A stretch of DNA of 64,000 bases, taken from positions 248,001 to 312,000 of the forward strand of contig JAQBQB010000025.1 in NCBI GenBank assembly GCA_028287235.1, in the 5' to 3' direction. The DNA comes from Gemmatimonadota bacterium. GTDB taxonomy: Bacteria > Gemmatimonadota > Gemmatimonadetes > Gemmatimonadales > Gemmatimonadaceae. Positions 8,328 to 19,349 of this stretch are shown here, in pieces; position 1 is the first letter of the stretch, and each line of letters opens with the position of its first letter. Made by a program: the position numbers and the translations under genes. Under the pieces are notes generated by a model. The model did not search any database. It was given only the letters and a program-made list of their open reading frames with translations, and had not been told where the DNA came from.

Positions 8328-9227
8328 ATGACAGAACGTCTGAACCGACGCGATTTTCTTCACCGGGCCGTTCTCGCGGCCGTCGCGGGGCGTGGCGTCA
8401 CGCCGTTGCAGTGGCGCACGCCGGTGCCCCTGCGCATCGGTGTGAGCGACGCGGCAGGCAGCAGTCCGCAAGGCGCGGCGCGGCGCGCGGGGATCGAGCT
8501 TGGCCTCGACGAGGCGCGACACGCGGCCACGTTGTTCGGCGGCGAGGTCGTCCTCGTTCCGGTCGCGCCGCGCGACATTCGACGCGGTGCGGTCGCCGCC
8601 GTGATTGGCGGTCACCAGACGGACGACGCAGAGGAGCTGTCAACAAATACCGAACGCGCCGGAGTGATCTTCATGAACATCGGCAGCCCGTCGGATTCGT
8701 TGCGCAGCAACGGCTGCCGTCCGTCGGTCTTTCACGTTGTTCCGAGCGACGCGATGTGCCGCGACGCCGTGGCGCAGGCGAATGCCCCAACGGGCGCGTG
8801 GGCCGCGGCCTGGGATCCGTCGCTCGAGCGGTTCGGCGCCGACACGCTCAACACACGTTTCCAGTCGCGCTTCGGCCGGCCGATGACGTCGGACGCTTGG
8901 TGCGGGTGGTTCGCGGTGAAGGTGCTCTGGGAAGCGTCGCTTCGAGCTCGCGCGACGACTGCCGCACCCATGGCCGCGTATCTGCGGCGTGAGTCGACGC
9001 AGTTCGACGGGCACAAGGGACGTGCATTGAGCTTTCGCGCGTGGGACGGGCAGTTGCGCCAGCCGGTGTACGTCCTGACGCGCGACGGGTCCGGCACGGC
9101 GCGAGTGATCGGCGAATGTCCCGCGGCGCCGACCGGCGACGAGAGCTCGCGCGACGTGCTCGATCGGATTGGTGTGCGCGCCGGTGGCGTAGCAGGGGCA
9201 ACAGGGGCGGCATGCAAACCGTCGTGA
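8328..9227 (+). CDS. Tat-exported PQQ-system-associated substrate-binding protein
   Basis: The protein has 299 residues and a twin-arginine signal (NRRDFLHRAVLAAVAG) at the N-terminus. It has a periplasmic-binding-protein type I fold of the branched-chain amino acid kind (LRIGVSDAAGSSPQGAARR; VAAVIGGHQTDDAEELS; RFGRPMTSDAWCGWFAVKVL). The best family match I recall is TIGR03863, binding proteins found with PQQ-dependent alcohol dehydrogenases. The usual ABC ATPase and permease genes are missing here, so transport is not established. It overlaps the next gene by 16 nt, and its location opposite xoxF supports a role in the same pathway. Confidence 0.7.
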   Translation: MTERLNRRDFLHRAVLAAVAGRGVTPLQWRTPVPLRIGVSDAAGSSPQGAARRAGIELGLDEARHAATLFGGEVVLVPVAPRDIRRGAVAAVIGGHQTDDAEELSTNTERAGVIFMNIGSPSDSLRSNGCRPSVFHVVPSDAMCRDAVAQANAPTGAWAAAWDPSLERFGADTLNTRFQSRFGRPMTSDAWCGWFAVKVLWEASLRARATTAAPMAAYLRRESTQFDGHKGRALSFRAWDGQLRQPVYVLTRDGSGTARVIGECPAAPTGDESSRDVLDRIGVRAGGVAGATGAACKPS

Positions 9228-10207
9228 TGCCCGCCGCGATGCGGTCGGCTGCGATCCTCGCGCTCTGCGCATCGACCGCGGCAGCGCAGTCGGTCGGGCT
9301 TGCGTTCGTGAGCAACGAGCTGTCGCACGACATCACGGTGATCAACACGGCCACGAACACCGTCGTCGCCACGATCCCGGTCACCGGACGGGCGCGCGGT
9401 ATCCAGGTGAGCCCGGATCAGAAGCGCGTCTACGTTGCGTTGAGCGACGACAAGCCGCAGACGGAAAGCAGTGCGGACGCGATCGCGGTGATCGACGTGG
9501 CGACGAAGAAGATCGTGGCGACGTACCGGGTGGGCTCCGATCCCGAGCAGTTCGCGGTGATGCCGGACGGAAGCCGGATTTATGCCTCCAACGAGGACGG
9601 AGGCACCGCGACGGCAATCGATGCGCGCACCGGCAAACACGTCGCGACGCTCGTCGTGGGCATCGAGCCGGAAGGCGTCGGCATCACTCCCGATGCGCGC
9701 TGGGTGTACGTGACGAGCGAGACGAGCAACAGCGTGTCGGTGATCGATGCGCGGTCGAACAAGGTCGTGAGCAACCTGCTCGTCGATCTTCGCCCGCGCG
9801 CCGTGGCGTTCACCCCCGACGGCAAGCGCGCCTTCGTCACCGCGGAAGTGGGCGGCACCGTGACGGTGATCGACACGAAGACGCGCGACATCATCACGAC
9901 TTTTCCGATCGACCGCGGCGAAGGGAAGCCGGTGGGGGTCGCGGTATCGCCAAACGGCACGCGAGTCTACGTAGCGAGCGGCCGTACGGGCACGCTCTCG
10001 GTGATCGATGCGGCGACGTACAAGACTCTCGCGATCATTCCGGTCGGCAAGCGCCCATGGGGAGTCGCGGTGACGCGCGATGGGCGTTTCGTCTACACGG
10101 CGAATGGCCTGTCGAACGACGTGTCGGTCGTGGACACGGGAACGAACAAAGTCGTGGCCACGATCAAGGTGGGACAGCGGCCCTGGGGCGTCGCCATCGC
10201 CCGGTGA
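9212..10207 (+). CDS. PQQ-catabolism-associated YVTN beta-propeller protein
   Basis: This is a 331-residue secreted protein: a signal peptide (AAILALCASTAAAQ) followed by seven YVTN-type blades with repeats such as DKRVYVAL, DGSRIYAS, DARWVYVTS and NGTRVYVAS. It resembles the TIGR03866 propellers that accompany PQQ alcohol dehydrogenases. It probably binds a protein or cofactor partner in the periplasm; no enzymatic residues are evident. ATG 9212 has an AGGGG sequence just upstream. An alternative ATG at 9227 overlaps the previous stop as TGATG and would also give a signal peptide. Confidence 0.8.
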   Translation: MQTVVMPAAMRSAAILALCASTAAAQSVGLAFVSNELSHDITVINTATNTVVATIPVTGRARGIQVSPDQKRVYVALSDDKPQTESSADAIAVIDVATKKIVATYRVGSDPEQFAVMPDGSRIYASNEDGGTATAIDARTGKHVATLVVGIEPEGVGITPDARWVYVTSETSNSVSVIDARSNKVVSNLLVDLRPRAVAFTPDGKRAFVTAEVGGTVTVIDTKTRDIITTFPIDRGEGKPVGVAVSPNGTRVYVASGRTGTLSVIDAATYKTLAIIPVGKRPWGVAVTRDGRFVYTANGLSNDVSVVDTGTNKVVATIKVGQRPWGVAIAR

Positions 10208-10376
10208 GCGGCGGTCTGTCGTTTTGAACGACTGCGCTGTCTTGCATTTGCCAAATCGGCCGATTCACGTGGCACGCGCGCTGCTGTCTACTCGCATCGC
10301 GCGCCGGCGCTGGGCCGACGCGCATTACCATATGACCGCCCCGAGGAGGCGGCGAACCAACCTGGAGGATTTTCCC

Positions 10377-10841
10377 ATGCATACGACCCGTTCCCTCAAC
10401 TCCACTCTCGACCGCATGCTCACGCTGAATCGTGCGATCGATCAGGCCTTCAATGCCGGATGGACGGGGGAGTCTCGCGCCTGGGTCCCGGCCATCGACG
10501 TCGTCGAAACGAAGGACGCATACGTCATGTATGCCGAGTTGCCGGGTGTGGATGCATCCAAGGCCGAAATTACCTTCGAGCAGAACGTTTTGACGATTCG
10601 CGGTGCGAAGCCGTCGCTCATCGCGTCGAGCAATCAGGCCGAGCTCCGCGTGTTCGCCGCCGAACGTGCCATCGGCAGCTTCGAGCGGGCGATTCGGCTG
10701 CCTGAGTTCGTCGACGGCGACAACATCGAGGCCGAGTTCAGCAACGGGTTGCTGATCGTGCGGGTGCCGAAAGCCCAGGCCGCGCAGGTGCGCCGGATCG
10801 AGATCAAGCAAGGCGCTCGCCGAAACGCCGAGATCAACTAG
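10377..10841 (+). CDS. Small heat-shock protein, Hsp20/alpha-crystallin family
   Basis: This 154-residue ATP-independent chaperone binds unfolding proteins in the cytoplasm. The alpha-crystallin domain runs from about residue 38 to 140: WVPAIDVVETKDAYVMYAEL, the VDASKAEITFEQNVLTI strand pair, and the terminal signature AEFSNGLLIVRVPK. GGAGG at 10364-10368 is well placed before ATG 10377, so the much longer upstream reading is rejected. The family's C-terminal I-x-I/V anchor is only loosely present (RRIEIKQ). It appears to be monocistronic. Confidence 0.92.
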   Translation: MHTTRSLNSTLDRMLTLNRAIDQAFNAGWTGESRAWVPAIDVVETKDAYVMYAELPGVDASKAEITFEQNVLTIRGAKPSLIASSNQAELRVFAAERAIGSFERAIRLPEFVDGDNIEAEFSNGLLIVRVPKAQAAQVRRIEIKQGARRNAEIN

Positions 10842-10846
10842 AGACA

Positions 10847-10877
10847 GGGTTTAGGGTTTGGGGGTTAGGGTATAGGG
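10847..10877 (+). repeat. Telomere-like G-rich tract (potential G-quadruplex)
   Basis: Five G runs (10847-10849, 10854-10856, 10860-10864, 10868-10870, 10875-10877) are separated by 3-4 nt spacers TTTA, TTT, TTA and TATA. This gives a TTAGGG-like pattern just after the hsp20 stop. Runs and loops of this length could fold into a G-quadruplex. A C-rich counterpart (CCC at 10968, 10983, 10990 and 10997) lies on the other side of the hairpins, giving the intergenic region approximate mirror symmetry. Confidence 0.6.
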
Positions 10878-10884
10878 AAGGTAC

Positions 10885-10903
10885 GTCGCGCCTGCGGCGC
10901 GAC
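10885..10903. terminator. Perfect hairpin downstream of hsp20
   Basis: GTCGCGCC-TGC-GGCGCGAC is an 8-bp perfect stem with a 3-nt loop, 44 nt after the hsp20 stop. It lacks a clear T tract, so it may be a weak terminator or a 3' end stabiliser. Confidence 0.4.
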
Positions 10904-10931
10904 TCCATGGATGGACCGAGAAAGCCCTAAC

Positions 10932-10961
10932 AAAAAGCGGGCGCGCCCACGGCGCGCCCGC
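10932..10961 (-). terminator. Rho-independent terminator for the AsnC-type gene
   Basis: On the minus strand an 11-bp perfect GC stem (10937-10947 pairing with 10951-10961, 3-nt loop) is followed by TTTTT (10936-10932). It lies 31 nt beyond the stop of the minus-strand gene at 10992, in the right orientation to terminate it. Confidence 0.8.
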
Positions 10962-10991
10962 ACACCACCCTTAAACCTTACACCCAATGCC

Positions 10992-12131
10992 CTACACCCT
11001 CATGTGTCGAGGATCTATCCCCGTCGCTCGGCACCATTCCGCGTATGCGGACGGCGAGATTTCCGAGGGCTTGATCTCGCTCCGTCCGCCCCAAAACACA
11101 TTCGTGTAGCTGACCGGCATCCCGATCGCCTCGAGATGCGCGTCGATCGCCGCCTTGTGCTCGAGCACCACCGCTTTGTCCGTTCCGTGCGCGACCGCCA
11201 TGATGTTCACGTTCGCGAACTCCGGCCCGCCCTCGCGCCAATAGGCGTGCGTGAGGATGTGATGACGGCCGATCTCGCGCCCCGCCTCGATCTCGCGGCC
11301 CTCGGGCACACGCCAGTGAAAGAGAGCGTTGTACCGCGTCACACGGGTGCCGCCGGTCGAGGGCTTCACATGCTCGAGGAATGTCGAGAAGCGTCCGATC
11401 ACCTTTCGCTCATTGAGCGACTGCGCGACGCGCGCGAACTCGTCGAGCGACAGGCCGGCCTCGGCGGCTCGGCCTTCCCACGGATTCGCCGTGATCTCAT
11501 CGACGGTGAACTCGCGCTTGAGTGGCTCGAGCACACGCCAATCGAGGTCGCTCAGCGCCACGATGTTCGTGTCCATCACCGCGCCGAGCTCCTCGGTCTT
11601 GCTGCCGGGCTCCATGCCGCGCCGCCGCACGTGGCCCACGCCGAGCGCGAACAGGCGCTTCGCCGGCATCACGCGATAGCCGTCGGCGCCGATGCGCTGC
11701 ATGAGCAGATCGCAGTGCTTCGTCATCGAGAAGCCCTGCGGCACCTTGAGCGTGGTCCACAGCCGGTAGCCCGATCCCGGCGTCTCCGCGTCGGTCGAGC
11801 GGATCACCACGTGACCGGAGAACGGCTCCTCCTTCGACAGGTAGTCGAAGCCCGCGTCGAGCTTGTCGGCGGGGATGCGCCACGCGACGAGCGCGCCCGG
11901 CGCGAGATTGGTCGCCATCAACGTTTGGCGAATGCGGCGGATCGTTCCCGCGGCGAGCATGGCGCGCAGCCGTTCGTGCACGACCGCCTCGTCGAGCTCG
12001 GCCAAGCGCGCGATCTCGGCGAACGGATCGAGAAGAAAGCCCGAGATGCGGTCCTCCGACACCGCGAGAATGCGCGCGTTGGTCGGATCGGTTATCTCGA
12101 TGGGTACAGGAGGTACAGTGGTGTCCAGCAT
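10992..12131 (-). CDS. Fused Lrp/AsnC-type siroheme decarboxylase-like protein (AhbA/AhbB, NirDL family)
   Basis: The 379-residue protein is made of two AsnC-like halves, each a winged helix plus an alpha/beta sandwich. The N-half (1 to about 180) includes the HTH-like AELDEAVVHERLRAMLAAG and then TIRRIRQTLMATNLAPGALV. The C-half (about 190-379) includes LSLDEFARVAQSLNERKVIG and GTRVTRYNALFHWRVPEG. The family normally occurs as two separate 150-175-residue subunits removing acetate side chains of siroheme (alternative haem or haem d1 synthesis). Here both are in one chain. No other haem d1 or alternative-haem genes are visible, so a purely regulatory Lrp role remains possible. Confidence 0.65.
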   Translation of the reverse strand: MLDTTVPPVPIEITDPTNARILAVSEDRISGFLLDPFAEIARLAELDEAVVHERLRAMLAAGTIRRIRQTLMATNLAPGALVAWRIPADKLDAGFDYLSKEEPFSGHVVIRSTDAETPGSGYRLWTTLKVPQGFSMTKHCDLLMQRIGADGYRVMPAKRLFALGVGHVRRRGMEPGSKTEELGAVMDTNIVALSDLDWRVLEPLKREFTVDEITANPWEGRAAEAGLSLDEFARVAQSLNERKVIGRFSTFLEHVKPSTGGTRVTRYNALFHWRVPEGREIEAGREIGRHHILTHAYWREGGPEFANVNIMAVAHGTDKAVVLEHKAAIDAHLEAIGMPVSYTNVFWGGRSEIKPSEISPSAYAEWCRATGIDPRHMRV

Positions 12132-12888
12132 CGGTGGGATTTGGTGAATGCGTCAGTGGAATTATAGCGACAGGACGCCGCTGTGCTCGCTCGTGGCTCG
12201 GCGCCTGCATTCATGGCCCGCGTGCAACATTCAAAACTGACAAAACGCCGCCCCTCCGTTCGCCGCCCGTCACGCGAGGCGGCGCCACAGATCCTCGCCG
12301 CGGTCGCCGCCGCGGGCGGCATGGCGCTGCTCGCGCGCGGACTACGATTCGACGAGCCCACCGCGCTCGATCACCGCGTGCGCTCCTTCGCCGACACGCG
12401 CGTGCCCCGTGAGGCGCGAACGATCCTGCGACCGCTCTACCCGCTCGGCCTACCTGGCGGCTACATCACGCTCGCGTACGGAATGGCGCACTGGCTCCAT
12501 CGGACGCGTCGCGCGGGCGGACCGGCGATCGTGACGTCCGCCTGGATGGGCTGGCTCGTGCATCGCGGCGCCAAGCTGATCTTCACGCGCGAGCGTCCGC
12601 GCCGGCCAGGCGTTCGTCGCCGCACCGACAGCTATCCGAGCGGGCACACGACGGGAGCCACGGCGCTCGCGCTCACGACTGCCTACGTGCTGCAACGGCA
12701 GGGAGTGGTCTCGAAACGCGGAGCGGCCGCGATCGCCATTGGCGTGCCGGTGCTCATGGGAAGCTATCGCGTCATCGCCGACGATCATTGGGCCACGGAC
12801 GTCTTCGGCGGCTGGTTGCTCGGCGGCGCCGTGGGGCTGACCTGCAACGCGGTGCTCGCCGATTCGGTCGGCGGCACCGCGCACCGGC

Positions 12889-15350
<2,462 letters not shown>

Positions 15351-15351
<1 letters not shown>

Positions 15352-16157
15352 TAGGATATAAGACGACTCACATAGTGGCGTGTATCGGCGTCGAACCAGG
15401 GACCGGTGCCCGCCTCGGCGTTCTCTCGCATGCGTTCGGGCCGGCTCGTGGCCGGAATCACCGCGTGGACCCGTGGGTCGCTCAAGATCCACTTCAAGAG
15501 CGCCTGCGGCCAGGTGCGGACTCCGAATGGCGCGAGGCGCTCCAGCTTCTCGGGCGCGGGCGACCGCCGGACCAACGCGCCCTCGCCGAGGGGACGCATG
15601 ACGATCACGCCGATTCCGAGGTCGGCCGCGGCAGGAAGAATCTCCTTCTCCGCCACCCTGTCTTGGGCGTTGTACGGAATCTGGATTTGGGCGATTCGGC
15701 CCGTGCGCATGAGGGCGATGAGGTCGCCGAATGCCGAATGCTGATAATGCGTGGCGCCGACGACGCGAACGTGTCCGTCGTCACGCAGCTTCTCGAGCAC
15801 CGGCAAGTGTGTCTGCCAAGCGACGAGGTTGTGTATCTGGTAGATGTCGACACGGCCGCCGAACCAGCCGAGGGCGCGGGCGATCTGCTCGCGCCCCTCC
15901 TCTGCGCTGGGTGTCCAGACTTTATCGGCGATGAGAACACCGTCGCGCCGTCCGCCGATGGCCCCAGCCAGCACGTCCTCGGCCTCGCCGTACATGGGCG
16001 ACGTGTCGAACAGGTTGGCGCCCGAGTCGATCGCAACGTCGACGATCTTTTTTCGCTCGGCTTCGAGCGCGGTGCCATTCACGTCGAAGGTGCGCCAGGT
16101 GCCCATGCCGACGACGGGCACCGACAGTCCGGACTTACCCAGGTCGCGATGTTCCAT
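15351..16157 (-). CDS. Aldo/keto reductase
   Basis: This is a 268-residue NADPH-type TIM-barrel oxidoreductase. The catalytic tetrad is complete: D51 and Y56 (FDTSPMYGEAE), K79 (IADKVW) and H109 (YQIHN). The C-terminal cofactor-binding part includes HAVIPATSRPERMRENAEA. Size and motifs are normal for the family; the physiological carbonyl substrate is unknown. It lies 4 nt downstream of the AlkA-type glycosylase gene and is stop/start coupled to the histidine kinase. Confidence 0.9.
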
Positions 16158-16161
16158 GGCG

Positions 16162-16794
16162 TCAGTCGGCGCCGAGCTGGCCGTCGCCGTTTTCGAGCGA
16201 GCGCCAGAGATACCAGGACGCGACCGTGGCGTGCGGGCTCCACTTGGCTCCGATCTTCTTCACCTGTTTCGGCGTCGGACGTTTGCGCATGCGATACGCC
16301 TTCTTGACCGCGTTCTGGATTCCGAGGTCCAGCTCCGGCAGCACGTCGAGCCGGCCGAGCCGGAACATTAGGAACATCTGTGCCGTCCAGCGGCCGATGC
16401 CCTTCACCTGAACGAGGTGGGCGATCAGATCGTCGTCGTCCATTGCCTCGACGGCGTCGAGCGGCAGCTCTCCGCTCGCCACTTTCGATGAAAGATCTCG
16501 CATGTAGCCGATCTTCTGGCGCGACAGGCCCACGCTTCGCAGCTGCTCGTCGCTCGTGGCGAGCACCTGCTCCGGCGTTGGTACCCGATTGGGATACAAA
16601 TCGTTGAAGCGGCCGAGAATCGTTCCCGCGGCCTTTCCCGAGAGCTGCTGAAAGACGATCGAGCGAGTCAGCGCCTGAAAGTGTGAGCCGTCGGTGCTGA
16701 TTTGGATGCGGCACGGGCCCACGGCCGCGATCACTTTCGCGAGGACTGGGTCGATGCTCTTGAGGTGGGTGACCGAGCGGCGGTAGTTGGCCAT
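16162..16794 (-). CDS. DNA-3-methyladenine glycosylase II-like protein (AlkA type, HhH-GPD)
   Basis: This 210-residue base-excision enzyme removes alkylated bases. FQALTRSIVFQQLSGKAAGTI opens the HhH-GPD fold. The helix-hairpin-helix is LVQVKGIGRWTAQMFLMF (about 127-144), followed by the catalytic Asp156 in LPELDLGIQ. It lacks the extra N-terminal domain of E. coli AlkA, as in many compact homologues, and no Fe-S Cys motif is present. Its start lies 64 nt inside the 3' end of the UdgX-type gene in another frame, which ties it to that repair gene. Confidence 0.88.
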   Translation of the reverse strand: MANYRRSVTHLKSIDPVLAKVIAAVGPCRIQISTDGSHFQALTRSIVFQQLSGKAAGTILGRFNDLYPNRVPTPEQVLATSDEQLRSVGLSRQKIGYMRDLSSKVASGELPLDAVEAMDDDDLIAHLVQVKGIGRWTAQMFLMFRLGRLDVLPELDLGIQNAVKKAYRMRKRPTPKQVKKIGAKWSPHATVASWYLWRSLENGDGQLGAD

Positions 16795-17507
16795 GCGGAA
16801 AATCTACGTGCTGGGGCCGCCGTCCGCTTCGCCGCCCGCTGCGCGGCCGGTTTCGCCTTGGCGATGTAGCGTCCGACTTTTTTCATGTCGGCGATGAACT
16901 GCGCTTCGGCGCGTGCTCGATCCTCGCGCGGCGCCCGGAGCACGGCCGACGGATGCACCGTCGCGAACACCGCCGGCGCCCACTCGGATTTGACGGCGAC
17001 GCCGCGCGACTTCATGACGCTGAACGTGCGTCCGAGCAGCGCCTTCGCCGCGGTGGCGCCGAGGCAGACGATGACCTCGGGCTTGACGAGTGCGATCTCG
17101 GCTTCGAGCCACGGAAAGCAGGCGCGGATCTCGCCGGCGTTTGGTGTTTTGTGAATGCGCCGTTCGCTGCGAGCGTCCTTCGCCCATTTGAAATGCTTCA
17201 CGGCGTTGGTGACGTAGACGTCGTCGCGATCGATGCCCCCTTCTTCGAACGCGCGGTCGAGGAGCTTGCCTGACGGACCGACGAACGGCCGACCCGCTTT
17301 GTCCTCGGCGTCTCCCGGCTGCTCGCCCACGACCATGACGCGTGCGTGCGCCGGACCCTCCCCGAACACCGTCTGGGTGCCGAGCTTGTAGAGGTGACAT
17401 CCGCGGCACCCTTTCGCCGCGGCGCGAAGCTTCGAGAGCGTCGGCCGCGGCGGGATGAAGTCAGCCGCCGAGTCGGTTGGCTTCACTGTTCTTTTCCGCG
17501 GGATCAT
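16731..17507 (-). CDS. UdgX-type uracil-DNA glycosylase (Fe-S, uracil-DNA-crosslinking family)
   Basis: The 258-residue protein belongs to the uracil-DNA glycosylase superfamily. Motif A is GEQPGDAED (61-69) instead of the GEAPG of family 4, and the loop SERRIHK contains the RRIH signature (His119). In described UdgX proteins this His captures the excised-sugar intermediate and stays covalently bound to DNA. Motif B is HPSAVLRAP (His183). Four Cys suitable for a 4Fe-4S cluster are C34, C37, C130 and C148. The C-terminal 35 residues are low-complexity and overlap the glycosylase downstream. The first residues also overlap the end of a small upstream gene, so the exact start is uncertain (GTG at 17486 is an alternative). 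Confidence 0.87.
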   Translation of the reverse strand: MIPRKRTVKPTDSAADFIPPRPTLSKLRAAAKGCRGCHLYKLGTQTVFGEGPAHARVMVVGEQPGDAEDKAGRPFVGPSGKLLDRAFEEGGIDRDDVYVTNAVKHFKWAKDARSERRIHKTPNAGEIRACFPWLEAEIALVKPEVIVCLGATAAKALLGRTFSVMKSRGVAVKSEWAPAVFATVHPSAVLRAPREDRARAEAQFIADMKKVGRYIAKAKPAAQRAAKRTAAPARRFSAWPTTAARSPTSRASTQSSRK

Positions 17508-17721
17508 GCTGTTGGCGATCCTCGGTCAGGCGGTGGCGGCCGGGCTTGGGCTGCCCGAACTCGTCGAAGTCGTTGGAGCCCTGCGGCGCCGCGTCCGATT
17601 CGTCACCGCCTGTCTGCTTGCCGTGCAAGCCTTCGATGAAGGCCGCCCGCGTCTTGTCGCCGTGCTGGCCTTCGGCATGGGTCTGCGCGCCCTGAGGCCG
17701 ATCGTCCTGCGTCTTCGCCAT
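17461..17721 (-). CDS. Small, highly hydrophilic hypothetical protein
   Basis: The product is 86 residues of charged, Gly/Gln/Asp-rich, low-hydrophobicity sequence beginning MAKTQDDRPQGAQTHAEGQH, probably intrinsically disordered, reminiscent of small stress or desiccation proteins. GGAGG sits 9 nt before ATG 17721, which makes this start more credible than the longer reading. It overlaps the 5' end of the UdgX-type gene by 47 nt. Function is not recognised. Confidence 0.55.
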   Translation of the reverse strand: MAKTQDDRPQGAQTHAEGQHGDKTRAAFIEGLHGKQTGGDESDAAPQGSNDFDEFGQPKPGRHRLTEDRQQHDPAEKNSEANRLGG

Positions 17722-17839
17722 CTCAAAGTCCTCCGTGAGCAGTGATGTCGTGCGGGGCGGAACCACCGCGCCGCGGACCGGATAGCCATTCGGGCAAACG
17801 TAGGGCCATCGCATCGACCTCTCTCCACTTCGAGCACGC

Positions 17840-19195
17840 GTGAATCGATTTCCAACCCTTGTCGCGCTCGTGCTCGCCTCGGCCCTGGCGGCACGACCTG
17901 TCGCGGCGCAACACGACATGTCCGCCATGCCCGGGATGGCCGGTTCCATGCCGGCGCTTCCACTGGGAATTCCGCTGTCGCGACTCGGGTCGGGAACGTC
18001 GTGGCTTCCCGACGCGTCGCCGATGTTCGCGGCGCACCACGCGGCGAGCGGCTGGATGCTGATGCTGCACGGAGCCGCGTTCGGGCAGTACGACCATCAG
18101 GGGAGCGTCCAAGGGGACACGCAGCTCGGCCTCACCGATTGGGAGATGCTAATGGCGCTCCACGGGCTGGCCGGCGGCCGCGTTCGTGTGAACGTGATGA
18201 CGAGTCTCCAGCCGCTCGTCGACGGACCGCGCGGCTATCCCGAGCTCCTGCAGACGGGCGGGGCGTACAACGGCGGGCGCATCGTGAACCGGCAGCATCC
18301 GCACGAGCTGTTCACCGAGCTGGCGGTGGGCTATGATCATTCATTAATGAGCAATCTGGCGACGTCGCTCTACGTCGCGGCGTCGGGGGAGCCGGCGCTC
18401 GGGCCGGTGGCGTACATGCACCGGCCGTCGGCCGCCGAGGATCCCTTCGCGCCGCTCGGGCATCACTGGCAGGATGCGTCGCACGAGAGCTTTGGCGTCG
18501 TCACCGCCGGTTTCTACTCGCGGCAGGCCAAGCTCGAGGGATCGGTGTTCAACGGACGCGACCCGGATTCATATCATCTCAACCTCGACTACGCCGGAGC
18601 GAAGCTCGATTCGTACTCCGGGCGGCTGACCGTGCTGCCCACGGCGAACGTGAGCGTTTCCGCGTGGGGCGGCTATCTCTTCGATCACGACCGCCTCGAC
18701 ACGCCGGTGGGAATGCAGCGCTATGGCGCGTCGGTTCTCACGGGTACCGGGACGTGGTCCGACGCGCTGGTCTGGGGGCTCAACATCCACCATCACGGAA
18801 CGCGCGAGCACAACCACGATCCGAACGCCGTGCCCAAGTCGTACCATCTGTCGTCGAGCGTGCTCCTCGAGCACACGGTCGACGTCTCGCCGCGGCTCGC
18901 CGTCTACGGGCGGGTGGAACAGGTGCAGAAGACGGCCGACGATCTTGGCTTCCTCGGCGGCGACGCCCTGCAACAGTTCACCGTCCGCGCGCTGTCGCTC
19001 GGCGTCACGCGCGACGTGATCGCGCGAGGGAACGCATCGCTCGGTGTGGGCGCGCGCGGTACGGTGAACCTGCTTCCCGAGACGCTCCGCCATGTGTACG
19101 GCACCGCTACGCCGGCCGGATTCGCGGTGTTCCTTCGGCTCCGGCCCACGCAGATGCGGACCCAACCGGGAACGCTCGCCGCGATGCCGGATTAG
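17840..19195 (+). CDS. Outer-membrane beta-barrel-like protein with His/Met-rich N-terminus
   Basis: The 451-residue secreted protein has a signal peptide (VALVLASALAARPVAAQ), a Met/His-rich mature N-terminus (HDMSAMPGMAGSM) and then alternating beta strands typical of a porin-like barrel. His-rich spots such as NIHHHGTREHNHDPN and RQHPHEL could bind metal; the N-terminal pattern is common in copper-handling proteins. It ends in aromatic/hydrophobic strands (FAVFLRLRP). The start is GTG 17840. I recognise the general class but no named family member. Confidence 0.65.
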   Translation: MNRFPTLVALVLASALAARPVAAQHDMSAMPGMAGSMPALPLGIPLSRLGSGTSWLPDASPMFAAHHAASGWMLMLHGAAFGQYDHQGSVQGDTQLGLTDWEMLMALHGLAGGRVRVNVMTSLQPLVDGPRGYPELLQTGGAYNGGRIVNRQHPHELFTELAVGYDHSLMSNLATSLYVAASGEPALGPVAYMHRPSAAEDPFAPLGHHWQDASHESFGVVTAGFYSRQAKLEGSVFNGRDPDSYHLNLDYAGAKLDSYSGRLTVLPTANVSVSAWGGYLFDHDRLDTPVGMQRYGASVLTGTGTWSDALVWGLNIHHHGTREHNHDPNAVPKSYHLSSSVLLEHTVDVSPRLAVYGRVEQVQKTADDLGFLGGDALQQFTVRALSLGVTRDVIARGNASLGVGARGTVNLLPETLRHVYGTATPAGFAVFLRLRPTQMRTQPGTLAAMPD

Positions 19196-19349
19196 TCGGA
19201 AAGGGAGGCACTTGGGCCTCTCAGGGTATCAGTAGTGCAGCGGTAGTAGGTCGTTGGACGTGGAAGGGGGCGCAGGCGCCGCGAGCCGGGTCAGCACCGG
19301 CGCGCGGCGTTTGTGTTTGTGGATAGGAGGCCCTTACGTTTCACGCGCA

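Noticed and set aside
19196-19349. Possible RNA gene or terminator (GAGGC/GCCTC stem at 19205-19220, tRNA-like GTAGTGCAGCGGTAG)
   Set aside because: The stem is short with no T tract, and the sequence cannot be folded into a tRNA cloverleaf by eye.
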